55,184 bases of DNA from Blautia sp. (GCA_029257775.1 JARIAQ010000053.1:1-55184); one strand, 5' to 3'; positions 18,778-27,709 are shown, numbered from the stretch's first letter. Notes: generated by a model from the sequence alone, not told the origin. A program made the numbers and translations.

Positions 18778-19765
18778 AAAAAGAAAAAAAACACTTTTTT
18801 TCATAATGGGTTCTGTGATTCTCGTCCTTCTTGTAAGTTTGGGGATTGTTGCGCTTCATAATTCACAAGATTTTAAAGAAGAATACCCTTATAATAAAAG
18901 CATGCAAGCTTTTAGGACTTCTGCCAAAGAAGATATTTTAGTAGCACCAGGCCTTTCTAGTAATCTGTGTGTGGGAGAAGACTTTACGAAAATGGAAGGT
19001 ATCCAAAGTATTGCTGGAGAAATGGTTGGATTTTTCTCACTGGGAGAGGGAACGATTCCTTTTTCTAATCATTTATATGAAAAAATAGAACCCGGGAAAA
19101 TAACACAGCTTATGACAGCATTGCTTGCAATAGAACACTTAAATTTAGAAGATGACATTATAATTGAAGGTGAAGATAAGGTTTATGGAAAAGGTTCTAA
19201 AAATTGCGGTCTACAAGAAGGATACCATGTCACTGTTAGACAACTTTTAAATGCAACTCTTGTGGCTTCAGCAGAAGATGCTTGTCAGGCTCTTGCTAGA
19301 CTTGTTAGTAATTCTCAAGAAGATTTTGTTGTCCTGATGAACGAAAAAGCCGCACAACTTGGTATGACCAATACTAATTATACAAATGCTACCGGATATT
19401 CTTCTGAGCAACAGTATACTACAATTTATGATTGTTATTTATTATTTAATGAATTCTTAAAATATCCCGATTTGTTAAATTCTATGTCATTATCCGATTA
19501 CACTATGAATTATATTACGGGAAAAGGGGATTTAAAACAGTATAGATTAGACAATGATAATCCTTTTATGACAGGAAAAATAAATATACCCAAAAATGTT
19601 ACGGTTTTGGGTGGTAAAGTTTTTACTTCAAAGTCTACTAATTATGCGGCTTTGCTAGAACAAAATAAATATGGAGAATTTTATATTTCAATTGTATTTC
19701 ATGCAGAAACAGAAAATATGCTAATAGAGAGACTATCTGAAATGTTATATCAGACAAATAAATAA
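18761..19765 (+). CDS. DacF-like penicillin-binding fold protein lacking catalytic motifs
   Basis: The 334-aa protein aligns with D-alanyl-D-alanine carboxypeptidases (peptidase S11), e.g. MTALLAIEHLNLEDD and LMNEKAAQLGMTNTNYTNATG. It has one N-terminal membrane anchor, about residues 13-32. The catalytic SxxK reads KITQ (residues 113-116), SxN reads SAE (near 169-171) and KTG reads KVF (near 285-287). All three motifs are lost while the fold residues remain, so this looks like a pseudoenzyme, not a decayed gene. The start is GTG 18761, with AGGAG 12 nt upstream. It overlaps the mgsA homologue. Confidence 0.8.
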   Translation: MKCINKKRKKTLFFIMGSVILVLLVSLGIVALHNSQDFKEEYPYNKSMQAFRTSAKEDILVAPGLSSNLCVGEDFTKMEGIQSIAGEMVGFFSLGEGTIPFSNHLYEKIEPGKITQLMTALLAIEHLNLEDDIIIEGEDKVYGKGSKNCGLQEGYHVTVRQLLNATLVASAEDACQALARLVSNSQEDFVVLMNEKAAQLGMTNTNYTNATGYSSEQQYTTIYDCYLLFNEFLKYPDLLNSMSLSDYTMNYITGKGDLKQYRLDNDNPFMTGKINIPKNVTVLGGKVFTSKSTNYAALLEQNKYGEFYISIVFHAETENMLIERLSEMLYQTNK

Positions 19766-19794
19766 AAAAATTACCATATTTTTAAATTTAACCA

Positions 19795-19823
19795 TTGAAT
19801 TTTCAAACAATGTGCACTATAAT
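19795..19823 (+). promoter_or_regulatory. Strong sigma-A-like promoter for the P-loop gene
   Basis: TTGAAT (19795-19800), a 17-nt spacer and TATAAT (19818-19823) are near consensus. The leader after it contains CACGT and ACGTG as a loose inverted repeat. Confidence 0.7.
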
Positions 19824-19888
19824 TAGTTTAACAATAACCACGTTTTTGGTGAATATACATATTACGTGCAGCTAAGGAGGAAATTGCG

Positions 19889-20308
19889 ATGGTTCAGTTA
19901 ATTGTAGGCGAAAAAGGTAAAGGAAAAACAAAAATACTGTTAGACAAAGTAAATAAGGAGATTAAAGAAGCAACGGGTACATTTGTTTATTTGGATAAAA
20001 GTAAAAAGCATATGTACGAATTAAATAACAAAGTACGTCTGATCGATTTATCTGAGTTTGATATTGAAAATAGCTGCGAATTTATAGGATTCCTGTCCGG
20101 TATTCTTTCGCAAGATAATGATTTAGAAAAGATTTTCTTAGACAGTTTTCTCAAAATTTCGAAAGTTACAGATGAAGAACTTATGAATGTATTAAAGCGC
20201 TTACAGGTGATAGGTGAAAAATATCAGGTATCTTTTGTACTTAGCGTTTCAATGGATATAAGCCAGTTGCCAGAATGTGCAAAAGATATGGTACTTGTTT
20301 CTCTGTAA
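19889..20308 (+). CDS. Small P-loop ATP-binding protein of unknown function
   Basis: This 139-aa protein has an N-terminal Walker A motif GEKGKGKT (residues 7-14) and a hydrophobic C-terminal strand FVLSVSMD that could serve near a Walker B position. It is far shorter than a full motor ATPase. Related clostridial proteins are often labelled twitching motility protein PilT, which I think is not supported: no PilT Asp-box or His-box is visible. It stands alone with its own near-consensus promoter, an AAGGAGG ribosome binding site and a strong terminator. The function is unknown. Confidence 0.75.
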   Translation: MVQLIVGEKGKGKTKILLDKVNKEIKEATGTFVYLDKSKKHMYELNNKVRLIDLSEFDIENSCEFIGFLSGILSQDNDLEKIFLDSFLKISKVTDEELMNVLKRLQVIGEKYQVSFVLSVSMDISQLPECAKDMVLVSL

Positions 20309-20373
20309 TAAGAGGATGTCTTTTTATACTTATACAATTCAAAGGTTCAGAAATATGTTGTAAAAATCTATAC

Positions 20374-20415
20374 AAAAAAACACCACACAAGTTAAAATTT
20401 GTGTGGTGTTTTTTT
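20374..20415. terminator. Bidirectional rho-independent terminator
   Basis: Arms AACACCACACAA and TTGTGTGGTGTT flank a 7-8 nt loop, with A runs before and T runs after. It serves the P-loop gene on the plus strand and the DUF378 gene on the minus strand. Confidence 0.9.
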
Positions 20416-20421
20416 GTATAA

Positions 20422-20637
20422 TTATATCTTTTCATTAAATGATTGAATTCTACCGAACAAAGTGAAAAGATATAATCCACAAATTCCAACCAGTGCATAA
20501 ATAATTCTAGTTACCCAAATCATATCGCCAAATAAGAAGGTTACTAAATTAAATCGAAAGAATCCTATTAATCCCCAATTTACTGCACCGATTAGAGTGA
20601 TTATTAACGCTGTGTAATCTAAAGCTTTACTATTCAT
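20422..20637 (-). CDS. DUF378 small membrane protein
   Basis: This 71-aa protein has two hydrophobic helices. It carries the DUF378 signature: an N-terminal LDYTALIITLIGAVNWGLIG and a central DMIWVTRIIYALVGICGLY. It is probably an integral membrane protein of unknown function. An AAGGAGG ribosome binding site precedes the ATG. It is transcribed divergently from the HlyD-like gene and ends at a shared terminator. Confidence 0.85.
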   Translation of the reverse strand: MNSKALDYTALIITLIGAVNWGLIGFFRFNLVTFLFGDMIWVTRIIYALVGICGLYLFTLFGRIQSFNEKI

Positions 20638-20703
20638 GAATAAGGCCTCCTTTATCTTTATTTAGTATATCCTTAAATTCCTGTTTTATACAAAAGTTTT
20701 CTA

Positions 20704-20732
20704 TTGTGCTTCCATATAGAAAATGTTAAAAT
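20704..20732 (+). promoter_or_regulatory. Promoter for the HlyD-like / yggS / sepF operon
   Basis: TTGTGC (20704-20709), a 17-nt spacer and TAAAAT (20727-20732). A second TATAAT lies at 20732-20737. Transcription would start near 20740, which rules out the in-frame ATG at 20723 as the start of the following gene. Confidence 0.6.
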
Positions 20733-20776
20733 ATAATATAATGCTGAAAGGACAATTAAAACAAAGGAGAGTAAAG

Positions 20777-22258
20777 TTGTCAATCGGAAAGAAAATTTTC
20801 AAAAAAATTAAGCAATTTTTTTTGTTTTTAAAAAGACTGCTGACATTTAATATAACAACTATTATGTTTGGAGTCTTATTGCTGTATATGATGATTACAA
20901 TCATTTTATATGTTACTTCTGATCACGTAACTTCATATCAGGTTACTGTAGGACCCTTAACTAAAAATCCTGTATGTAATGCATTAGCTCTTCGTCAAGA
21001 GCAAATTGTACCGGCAGGTGGATCAGGTTATATTAACTATTACGCACGAGAAGGTATGCAAGTTCGCAAAAACGGTTCTGTATATGCTCTAGATGATAAA
21101 AAAACGGAAGTTTCCGATGTAGAACTTTCTAATGAACAATTAGAAAAGATGAGAGCAAATATGGCAAAATTTTCCTATGGTTTTCAGGGCAGTGACTTTT
21201 ATGATACATACAGCTTTAAATATGAGCTACAGGGAAATATTCTTCACGCTTCTGAAATAATGGGATCAAAAGATACTTCTGGTGAAAATACAAATGAAAA
21301 CAGTAATGTTTTAAAAGGACAGGCAATAGGAGAAGTTGTCTCTCTGGGAAATCAAAAAGTTTTCACCTCACCAGAAGCTGGAGTTGTAATTTATTCCATA
21401 GATGGTTATGAAGAAAAAACACCAGAGTCTTTACAAGAAAATGATTTTGATGAAAAAGCATACAAAAAAACAGAACTTTTAACTAAAGAAAAAATCAAAG
21501 AAGGGGAATCTGTGTACAAAGTAATTACTAGCGAAGAATGGACTTTGATGGTTCCTCTTACAGATAAACTGGCTGCTACTATTGCGGATCGAAATAGTAT
21601 TAAAGTAAAATTCTTAAAAGATGGAGAAAGTCAAAATGGAAGCTTATCCCTTGTAACTGTCGGAGATCAAAAGGTTGCACAAATTCATTTAAAAAATGGT
21701 ATGGCTCGCTATGCTTCAGATCGTTTTCTTGAAATTGAGTTGGTAGTTAATACAAGAAGCGGTTTAAAAATACCTGTAAGTTCTATTGTTACCAAAGAGT
21801 TTTATCTTATTCCAAGAGATTTTCTTGCAAATGGAAACAATACAGAAGGTAAGGGCTTTATCCGTGAATCACATCACAAAAATAAGACTGCTACTACAGA
21901 ATTTGTAGAGGCTATAATTTATAAAGAAACAGATGTGGACGGTAATGAAATTAATTATGATACGGCAAACACTTCCGGAGGGTATTGTTATGTAGATAAA
22001 GAAACTTTTCAGGAAGGTAATGTTTTAATTAAACCAGACTCCAATGAAACTTTTGTAATAGGCGAGGTAGATTATTTAGAAGGTGTATACGGTATGAATA
22101 AAGGTTATGCAGTATTTCGACAAATTGAACTTTTAGATCAAAATGAAGAATATTGCATTGTAAAACAAGGTACATCATATGGGCTTCAACCTTTCGATTA
22201 CATTGTTTTAGATGGAGAAAAAGTTCACGAAGAAGATATTCTGTCTGGCACTTACTAA
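20777..22258 (+). CDS. HlyD-family membrane-fusion-like protein, sepF-linked
   Basis: This 493-aa protein has a strongly basic N-terminus and one membrane helix, roughly residues 30-55, then a long extracytoplasmic region. That region has barrel-sandwich (lipoyl-like) halves (GSGYINYYAREGMQVRKNG and KGQAIGEVVSLGNQKVF), fitting HlyD-family adaptors. I choose TTG 20777 because AAGGAGA lies 6-7 nt upstream. ATGs at 20723 and 20741 are too close to the promoter and lack a ribosome binding site. No transporter partner is nearby. Clostridial genomes often place it before yggS-sepF, which hints at an envelope or division role. Confidence 0.75.
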   Translation: MSIGKKIFKKIKQFFLFLKRLLTFNITTIMFGVLLLYMMITIILYVTSDHVTSYQVTVGPLTKNPVCNALALRQEQIVPAGGSGYINYYAREGMQVRKNGSVYALDDKKTEVSDVELSNEQLEKMRANMAKFSYGFQGSDFYDTYSFKYELQGNILHASEIMGSKDTSGENTNENSNVLKGQAIGEVVSLGNQKVFTSPEAGVVIYSIDGYEEKTPESLQENDFDEKAYKKTELLTKEKIKEGESVYKVITSEEWTLMVPLTDKLAATIADRNSIKVKFLKDGESQNGSLSLVTVGDQKVAQIHLKNGMARYASDRFLEIELVVNTRSGLKIPVSSIVTKEFYLIPRDFLANGNNTEGKGFIRESHHKNKTATTEFVEAIIYKETDVDGNEINYDTANTSGGYCYVDKETFQEGNVLIKPDSNETFVIGEVDYLEGVYGMNKGYAVFRQIELLDQNEEYCIVKQGTSYGLQPFDYIVLDGEKVHEEDILSGTY

Positions 22259-22283
22259 AGAACATTGGAGAAAGGAGACTATA

Positions 22284-22979
22284 ATGAGTGTTTGTGAAAA
22301 TTATAAAGAAGTAGAAAAACATATAGATGCTGCCTGTAAACGTGCAGGAAGAAAACCTGAGGAGGTAACCTTAATTGCAGTAAGTAAAACAAAACCTGTA
22401 TCTATGATAGAGCAACTTCTTTCCTTAAATGTGATAGAATTTGGAGAAAATAAGGTACAAGAACTTACAGCAAAAGCAGAATTGCTTCCTTCCAATCTTC
22501 ATTGGCATATGATTGGACATTTACAACGCAATAAAGTAAAATATGTTGTTGACAAAGCATGTCTAATCCATTCTGTTGATTCCCTACGTCTTGCAGAAGA
22601 AATTAGCAAGGAATCGCAAAAGAAACAAGTTACATCACAGATTTTGATTGAAGTAAATATAGCGGAAGAAGAAAGTAAATTTGGTATATCTCCATCAGAA
22701 TTACTTCCTTTGATTGAAAAAATATCTATACTTCCTAATATTTCTATTCAAGGTCTTATGACAATTGCTCCTTATGTAGAAAATCCAGAAGATAATAGGT
22801 GGATTTTTCAAAAATTAAAAAATTTAAGTATTGACATTAAAGGGAAAAACTTTGATAATGTTACTATGGATGTCTTGAGTATGGGCATGACTGGTGACTA
22901 TGAAGTTGCCATTGAAGAGGGTGCTACACATGTTCGAGTAGGAACCGGTATCTTTGGAGAAAGAAATTATACTATATAA
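22284..22979 (+). CDS. YggS/PLPBP family PLP homeostasis protein
   Basis: This is a 231-aa single-domain TIM-barrel PLP-binding protein that buffers pyridoxal phosphate and affects amino-acid pools. The PLP Lys lies in TLIAVSKTKPV. FGENKVQEL, LHWHMIGHLQRNK and the phosphate-binding SMGMTGDYEVAI are family signatures. The start is ATG 22284 with AAAGGAGA upstream. A longer reading into the previous gene is not supported. In Gram-positives it sits beside sepF (the ylm cluster), as here. Confidence 0.94.
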   Translation: MSVCENYKEVEKHIDAACKRAGRKPEEVTLIAVSKTKPVSMIEQLLSLNVIEFGENKVQELTAKAELLPSNLHWHMIGHLQRNKVKYVVDKACLIHSVDSLRLAEEISKESQKKQVTSQILIEVNIAEEESKFGISPSELLPLIEKISILPNISIQGLMTIAPYVENPEDNRWIFQKLKNLSIDIKGKNFDNVTMDVLSMGMTGDYEVAIEEGATHVRVGTGIFGERNYTI

Positions 22980-22999
22980 CAGATAGGAGACTTTATTAA

Positions 23000-23578
23000 A
23001 TGAATATTTTAGGTAAATTTATAGATGCTGTAAAAGTAAACGACGATTTTGATGATGACGATTTTCTGGACGATTTTGATGATGATTTCGAAGATGAAAA
23101 ACCTAAAAAAAGATTTTTCAAAAAACTGGATGATGATTTAGATGACGATTTTGATGATTTATCACCATCAAGAAGTTATAAAAAGACGGAAAAACAAACT
23201 GCAGCCACAAAACACGCAAAACCAACAAAGCAAACTTCTACAACTTCTAGTAAGGTTACTCCAATGTATAATGTTAAGAAAAAAATTTCCACTAGTGAAG
23301 TTTGTGTAATTAAACCAAAGCAGTTCGATGATGCCACAGAAATTGTAGATGCACTTTTAGATAATTGTACTGTAATTTTAAATCTGGAAGGTTTGGATAT
23401 TAATCTTGCGCAACATATTATTGATTTTACTTCTGGTGCAAGTTATTCTATTCAGGGAAGTATTCGTAAAGTTTCTTCTTACATTTTTATCCTAACACCA
23501 GAAGGTGTGGATATAACTGGTGATTCGCAAGAATTGCTCAATGATATCACAGGTGGTTCCATGTACGAAGGGATTTAA
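23000..23578 (+). CDS. sepF: Cell division protein SepF
   Basis: SepF anchors and bundles FtsZ at the membrane. The N-terminal amphipathic helix MNILGKFIDAVKV is the membrane anchor. A strikingly Asp-rich linker follows (residues 14-55, runs of DDDF/DDDL), then a Lys/Thr-rich stretch. The C-terminal SepF domain begins at about residue 105 (ICVIKPKQFDDATEIVDAL-like block). Its core GLDINLAQHIIDFTSGASY is intact. At 192 aa it is longer than B. subtilis SepF because of the acidic linker. An AGGAGA ribosome binding site is present. Confidence 0.94.
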   Translation: MNILGKFIDAVKVNDDFDDDDFLDDFDDDFEDEKPKKRFFKKLDDDLDDDFDDLSPSRSYKKTEKQTAATKHAKPTKQTSTTSSKVTPMYNVKKKISTSEVCVIKPKQFDDATEIVDALLDNCTVILNLEGLDINLAQHIIDFTSGASYSIQGSIRKVSSYIFILTPEGVDITGDSQELLNDITGGSMYEGI

Positions 23579-23587
23579 GTTTATTTT

Positions 23588-24340
23588 ATGGAAAAACAAG
23601 AATTATTTAAAAAACGTATGTTAGAGTTAAGTAAGAAAGCCTATTATAGAGGAATTCTTACTTACTCAGATTTTTTAGACCTAAATGAACAAAATATCCT
23701 TCATAGCCTTTCTTTTCAAGATAAAGGTGTCCAGGTACTTTTATTTGGTGGTTATGACACGGCAGAGCGTCAGATGGCGGCATTCGTATCTGATGCTCTT
23801 TGTTGTAATGAAGATTATCCCATTACTTGTATCAAAATATCTCCATTAAATAAAAAATTTTCTGATTCTTTAACTCATCGCGATTATTTAGGATCAATTT
23901 TGAATTTAGGAATTGAGAGATGTAAAATTGGTGATATATTAGTTGAAGATAATAGTGCTTTTGTTTTTTGTCACACCTCAATGGCTGATTTTTTAATTAC
24001 TGAAATATGTCGTATTAAACATACTCCTGTAAAAGTAGAGGTCATTGAAGATAAAAATCAATTTCCAAACCCGAAAAGAGATGAAATTTCAGGTACGGTT
24101 GCTTCCCCCCGTTTAGATAGTATAATTGGGCTGGCATTTCACACTTCCCGAAGCAGTATGATTTCTTATATTGAAGGTGGAAAAGTATTTATAAATGGAA
24201 AAAGTGTTGTCTCTAATGCATATGTTTTAAAAGAAGGAGATATTGTGTCTGTTCGCGGAAAAGGGAAGTTTCAATTTGATTCTATTACCAATAAGACAAA
24301 GAAAAATCGCTATCATGTAGTTTTATACAAATATTGTTAA
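23588..24340 (+). CDS. YlmH family S4-domain RNA-binding protein
   Basis: This 250-aa protein has the YlmH layout: an N-terminal RRM-like region with LLFGGYDTAERQMAAF, a central GTVASPRLDSIIGLAFHTSR, and a C-terminal S4 domain (VFINGKSVVSNAYVLKEGD and VRGKGKFQF). Homologues bind RNA and were linked to ribosome rescue and division. It follows sepF by 9 bp. The ribosome binding site is weak, so it is probably coupled. Confidence 0.9.
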   Translation: MEKQELFKKRMLELSKKAYYRGILTYSDFLDLNEQNILHSLSFQDKGVQVLLFGGYDTAERQMAAFVSDALCCNEDYPITCIKISPLNKKFSDSLTHRDYLGSILNLGIERCKIGDILVEDNSAFVFCHTSMADFLITEICRIKHTPVKVEVIEDKNQFPNPKRDEISGTVASPRLDSIIGLAFHTSRSSMISYIEGGKVFINGKSVVSNAYVLKEGDIVSVRGKGKFQFDSITNKTKKNRYHVVLYKYC

Positions 24341-24417
24341 ATTGTCCAGCGGTGTGATTAGTTTGAGACTGGGATAAATTTATGTCTTTAAAAGATATTA
24401 TGTGAGGAGAAATTGAA

Positions 24418-25530
24418 ATGGAAGAAAAAGTTTTACATGTAAAAAAAATTGGTGATTTTCACTATGACATCTTCTTCGAAAAAAGTTTTGCACAGCTATC
24501 TGATCGATTAAATGCTTTAAATAGAACAGGAAAAAAAATTTGTATTGTAACAGATAGTAATGTTGGTCCTCTTTACTTAAAAGCAATAGAGGAAGAACTC
24601 AAAAAAACAACTTTATTGTATACATTTTATGTTCTTCCTGCTGGAGAAATAAATAAAAACTTAAAGGAAATTGAAGGGATTTATGAACATTTAATTGTAA
24701 ATCATTTTGACAGAGGAGATTTATTAGCTGCTTTAGGCGGTGGTGTGGTAGGAGATATGACAGGTTTTGCCGCTGCCACTTATCTACGCGGAATCGACTT
24801 CATACAAATTCCCACTACATTGCTTTCACAAGTTGATAGCAGTATTGGTGGAAAAACAGGAGTAGATTTTAATCAATATAAAAATATGATAGGCGCATTT
24901 CATCAGCCGCTTTTTGTTTATACTAATGTTCAAGTTCTTCAAACACTACCAGAAATAGAATTTGTTAGTGGAATGGGTGAAGTGCTAAAACATGGATTTA
25001 TACGCAATAAAAGATATAGTCAATGGCTTTTAAAACATAAAAAAGAGATTATGGATAGACAACTAGATATTTGTCAAGAAATGATTTATGAAAGCTGTGT
25101 GATAAAAAAGACAGTAGTTGAAAACGATCCTTTAGAACATGGGGAACGTGCTGTTCTAAATTTCGGACATACAATTGGACATGCAATAGAAAAGTTAAAA
25201 AATTTTTCTCTTCATCATGGACATTGTGTTTCTATTGGATGTGCTGCGGCTGCATATCTATCTCTAAAAAAAGGCTTTCTTACAGAAATGGAATATGAGG
25301 AGGTTTTGACAGGGTTAAAAACCTTCCATTTACCTATAGAAGTAAATGGAATATCTTCTCAAGATATTCTTATAACGACAAAATCTGATAAAAAAATGGA
25401 TAAAGAACATATTCGATTCATTCTACTTCATGGATGCGGAAATGCAGTGATTGATACCTCACTAACGGATGGAGATTTAATAGAAGCTATACAGAAAATA
25501 AATATAGAAAACAAGGAGCCTGTAATATGA
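24418..25530 (+). CDS. aroB: 3-dehydroquinate synthase
   Basis: AroB converts DAHP to 3-dehydroquinate in the shikimate pathway, using NAD and zinc. NAD contacts are ALGGGVVGDMTGFAAATY, and the active-site core is IPTTLLSQVDSSIGGKTGVD. Zinc ligands are seen in GEVLKHG (Glu), FGHTIGHAIE and HHGHCVS (His). The length of 370 aa is normal. GAGGAGA precedes the ATG. It lies where divIVA is often found in related gene orders and overlaps lspA by 4 nt, so it is co-transcribed with lipoprotein and rRNA-modification genes. Confidence 0.94.
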   Translation: MEEKVLHVKKIGDFHYDIFFEKSFAQLSDRLNALNRTGKKICIVTDSNVGPLYLKAIEEELKKTTLLYTFYVLPAGEINKNLKEIEGIYEHLIVNHFDRGDLLAALGGGVVGDMTGFAAATYLRGIDFIQIPTTLLSQVDSSIGGKTGVDFNQYKNMIGAFHQPLFVYTNVQVLQTLPEIEFVSGMGEVLKHGFIRNKRYSQWLLKHKKEIMDRQLDICQEMIYESCVIKKTVVENDPLEHGERAVLNFGHTIGHAIEKLKNFSLHHGHCVSIGCAAAAYLSLKKGFLTEMEYEEVLTGLKTFHLPIEVNGISSQDILITTKSDKKMDKEHIRFILLHGCGNAVIDTSLTDGDLIEAIQKINIENKEPVI

Positions 25531-26042
25531 AAAAAAAACAACGAATCCTATCTTTTTTCCAACTGTTCATTGTAGTTTCTTTGTTAACTGGTTTGGATCA
25601 ATTAACAAAGTTTTTAGCAGTCGAAAATTTAAAAAATAAAGCAAATATTCCCTTAATTCCTAATATATTGTATTTACAATATTTAGAAAATAGAGGGGCT
25701 GCTTTTGGTATTTTTCAAGATCAAAAAATTTTTCTAATAGTTTTGACTAGTTTGATTTTAATTGGTGTGTGCTATGTTTTATGGAAAATACCAGTACATA
25801 AAAAATACGTTTACCTGAAACTTCTATGTTTTTTAATTACTGCAGGAGGAATAGGAAACCTGATTGATAGAATACGTCTTGACTATGTTATTGACTTTAT
25901 TTATTTTGCTCCCATTGACTTTCCTGTATTTAATGTAGCAGATATTTATGTAAGTGTGGGTATGATTCTGCTATTTATCGTTGTCTTATTTTATTATAAA
26001 GATGATGATTTTGAATTTTTAAAATGGAAAAAAAGTAAATAA
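25527..26042 (+). CDS. lspA: Lipoprotein signal peptidase II
   Basis: LspA cleaves prolipoprotein signal peptides after lipidation. The 171-aa protein has four membrane helices. The two catalytic Asp blocks are GGIGNLIDRIRL and FNVADIYVSVG, with LENRGAAFGIF and DQLTKFLA as further signatures. It overlaps aroB by 4 nt. One likely substrate is the lipoprotein at 35467-36555. Confidence 0.95.
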   Translation: MKKKQRILSFFQLFIVVSLLTGLDQLTKFLAVENLKNKANIPLIPNILYLQYLENRGAAFGIFQDQKIFLIVLTSLILIGVCYVLWKIPVHKKYVYLKLLCFLITAGGIGNLIDRIRLDYVIDFIYFAPIDFPVFNVADIYVSVGMILLFIVVLFYYKDDDFEFLKWKKSK

Positions 26043-26055
26043 AGGAGTCTGATTT

Positions 26056-26973
26056 ATGAAACAGATTTGCCTACAAGTAGACTCTTCTTATACAGGAGAG
26101 AGAATTGATAAATATTTAGCTGAAATAATGAATGATTATTCCCGGTCTTTTTTACAAAAACAACTAAAGAGTGGAAATGTCAGTGTTAATGAAAAGCAAG
26201 CAAAGGCTAGTTTAAAGGTAATGGAAGATGACGAAGTCCGCATTTTAATTCCAGAAAATAAAGAACCTGATATTGTGCCAGAAAATATACCTCTCGATAT
26301 CCTTTATGAAGATTTACAACTGCTAGTTGTAAACAAACCAAAAGGAATGGTGGTACATCCCAGTGCTGGACATTATTCTAAAACTCTGGTAAATGCTTTG
26401 ATGTTTCATTGTAAAGATCAACTTTCTGGAATAAATGGAGTATTAAGACCAGGTATTGTTCATAGAATTGATATGGATACAACAGGTGCTTTAGTAGTAT
26501 GCAAAACCGACTTAGCACACCAAAGTTTAGCCGAGCAATTAAAAGTACACAGCATTACACGGCGTTATCGTGCCATTGTTCATGGTCGATTAAAAGAAGA
26601 TTTTGGCACCATAGAGGGTTCAATTGGAAGACATCCTACTGAACGAAAAAAAATGGCTATAAACGTTAAAAATGGTAAATCTGCAACTACACACTATAAA
26701 GTGTTGGAGCGCTTTGAACAATTTACATATGTTGAATGCGAACTAGAAACAGGACGGACACATCAAATTCGCGTACATATGAGTAGTATTGGACACCCTC
26801 TTTTAGGAGATATTCTTTATGGGCCAAAAAAATCTGCAATTTCAGGCTTACAGGGGCAGACACTTCATGCTATGATTCTTGGATTTATTCATCCTGTTTC
26901 AGGAGAATATATGGAATTCACTGCACCACTTCCAGAGTATTTCGAAAAATTGCTGAAAAGATTCAGAAAATAA
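26056..26973 (+). CDS. RluD-family 23S rRNA pseudouridine synthase
   Basis: This 305-aa protein has an N-terminal S4 domain (residues about 14-60) and a RluA/RluD catalytic domain. The catalytic Asp lies in HRIDMDTTGALVV. The ETGRTHQIRVHMSSIGHPLLGD block (residues about 235-256) is canonical. It is probably RluD-like, modifying helix 69 of 23S rRNA, but exact sites cannot be read from sequence. The ribosome binding site is AAAGGAG, 14 bp after lspA. Confidence 0.92.
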   Translation: MKQICLQVDSSYTGERIDKYLAEIMNDYSRSFLQKQLKSGNVSVNEKQAKASLKVMEDDEVRILIPENKEPDIVPENIPLDILYEDLQLLVVNKPKGMVVHPSAGHYSKTLVNALMFHCKDQLSGINGVLRPGIVHRIDMDTTGALVVCKTDLAHQSLAEQLKVHSITRRYRAIVHGRLKEDFGTIEGSIGRHPTERKKMAINVKNGKSATTHYKVLERFEQFTYVECELETGRTHQIRVHMSSIGHPLLGDILYGPKKSAISGLQGQTLHAMILGFIHPVSGEYMEFTAPLPEYFEKLLKRFRK

Positions 26974-26990
26974 TTAAAAAAATATATACA

Positions 26991-27018
26991 TTGACTAAAA
27001 AAAGGATTATAATAATAG
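26991..27018 (+). promoter_or_regulatory. Possible promoter of the cytidylate-kinase-like gene
   Basis: TTGACT (26991-26996) is followed after 16 nt by TAATAG (27013-27018). A TATAAT at 27008-27013 is too close to that -35, so assignment is tentative. Confidence 0.4.
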
Positions 27019-27061
27019 TAACAGCAAAATAAGTCTTGTATAAAGAGAGGAGTGTGTGGTT

Positions 27062-27691
27062 ATGGCAGGAAATACAGTTATAACAATTGGGCGTCAATAC
27101 GGAAGCGGAGGACGAGAAATCGGTATGCGCCTTGCAGATGAGCTAGGCATTAAATGCTATGATAAAGAACTATTAAATCGAGCAGCAAAAGATAGTGGCA
27201 TTTGTGAAGAGTTATTTGAACATCATGATGAAAAACCTACAAATAGCTTTTTGTATTCCTTAGTAATGGATACTTATTCTTTTGGTTATTCCTCAGCAGC
27301 TTTTGCAGATATGCCCATTAACCATAAGGTTTTTTTAGCACAATTTGATACTATAAAAAAACTAGCACAAGAAGAGTCCTGTGTTATGGTTGGTCGTTGT
27401 GCGGATTACGCTTTGGCGGATTATGAAGGGGCTTTTAGTGTATTTATCCACGCTGATTTAGATAAACGAATCCGGCGGATTGCAACAAAGTATGATATTT
27501 CTGATTCAGCAGCAAAAGATCGTATACATAAAACGGATAAACAAAGAGCAAGCTATTATAATTATTACACGAGCAAGAAATGGGCAGATGTTTCAAGCTA
27601 TAACTTATCTCTTGACAGTGGTGTCTTTGGTATTGATGGATGTGTAAAAATGATAAAAAAAATGCTAGAATTAAAAGGTTGTAAATTTTAA
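27062..27691 (+). CDS. Cytidylate kinase-like family protein
   Basis: This 209-aa P-loop-type protein matches the cytidylate kinase-like family common in clostridia. It has TIGRQYGSGGREIGMRLADEL at the N-terminus (a glycine-rich loop that lacks the usual GKS/T) and a C-terminal R-x-R-R-I plus YYNYYTSKKWADVSSYNLSL block. It is distinct from the housekeeping Cmk. The substrate is unproven. ATG 27062 is chosen because GAGAGGAG lies 9 nt upstream. A GTG at 27056 is too close to that site. Confidence 0.85.
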   Translation: MAGNTVITIGRQYGSGGREIGMRLADELGIKCYDKELLNRAAKDSGICEELFEHHDEKPTNSFLYSLVMDTYSFGYSSAAFADMPINHKVFLAQFDTIKKLAQEESCVMVGRCADYALADYEGAFSVFIHADLDKRIRRIATKYDISDSAAKDRIHKTDKQRASYYNYYTSKKWADVSSYNLSLDSGVFGIDGCVKMIKKMLELKGCKF

Positions 27692-27709
27692 CATTTAGAT
27701 TTAAATAGT

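Noticed and set aside
22984-23160. Aspartate-codon repeats in sepF as a DNA repeat array
   Set aside because: They encode the acidic linker of SepF and are explained by protein composition.
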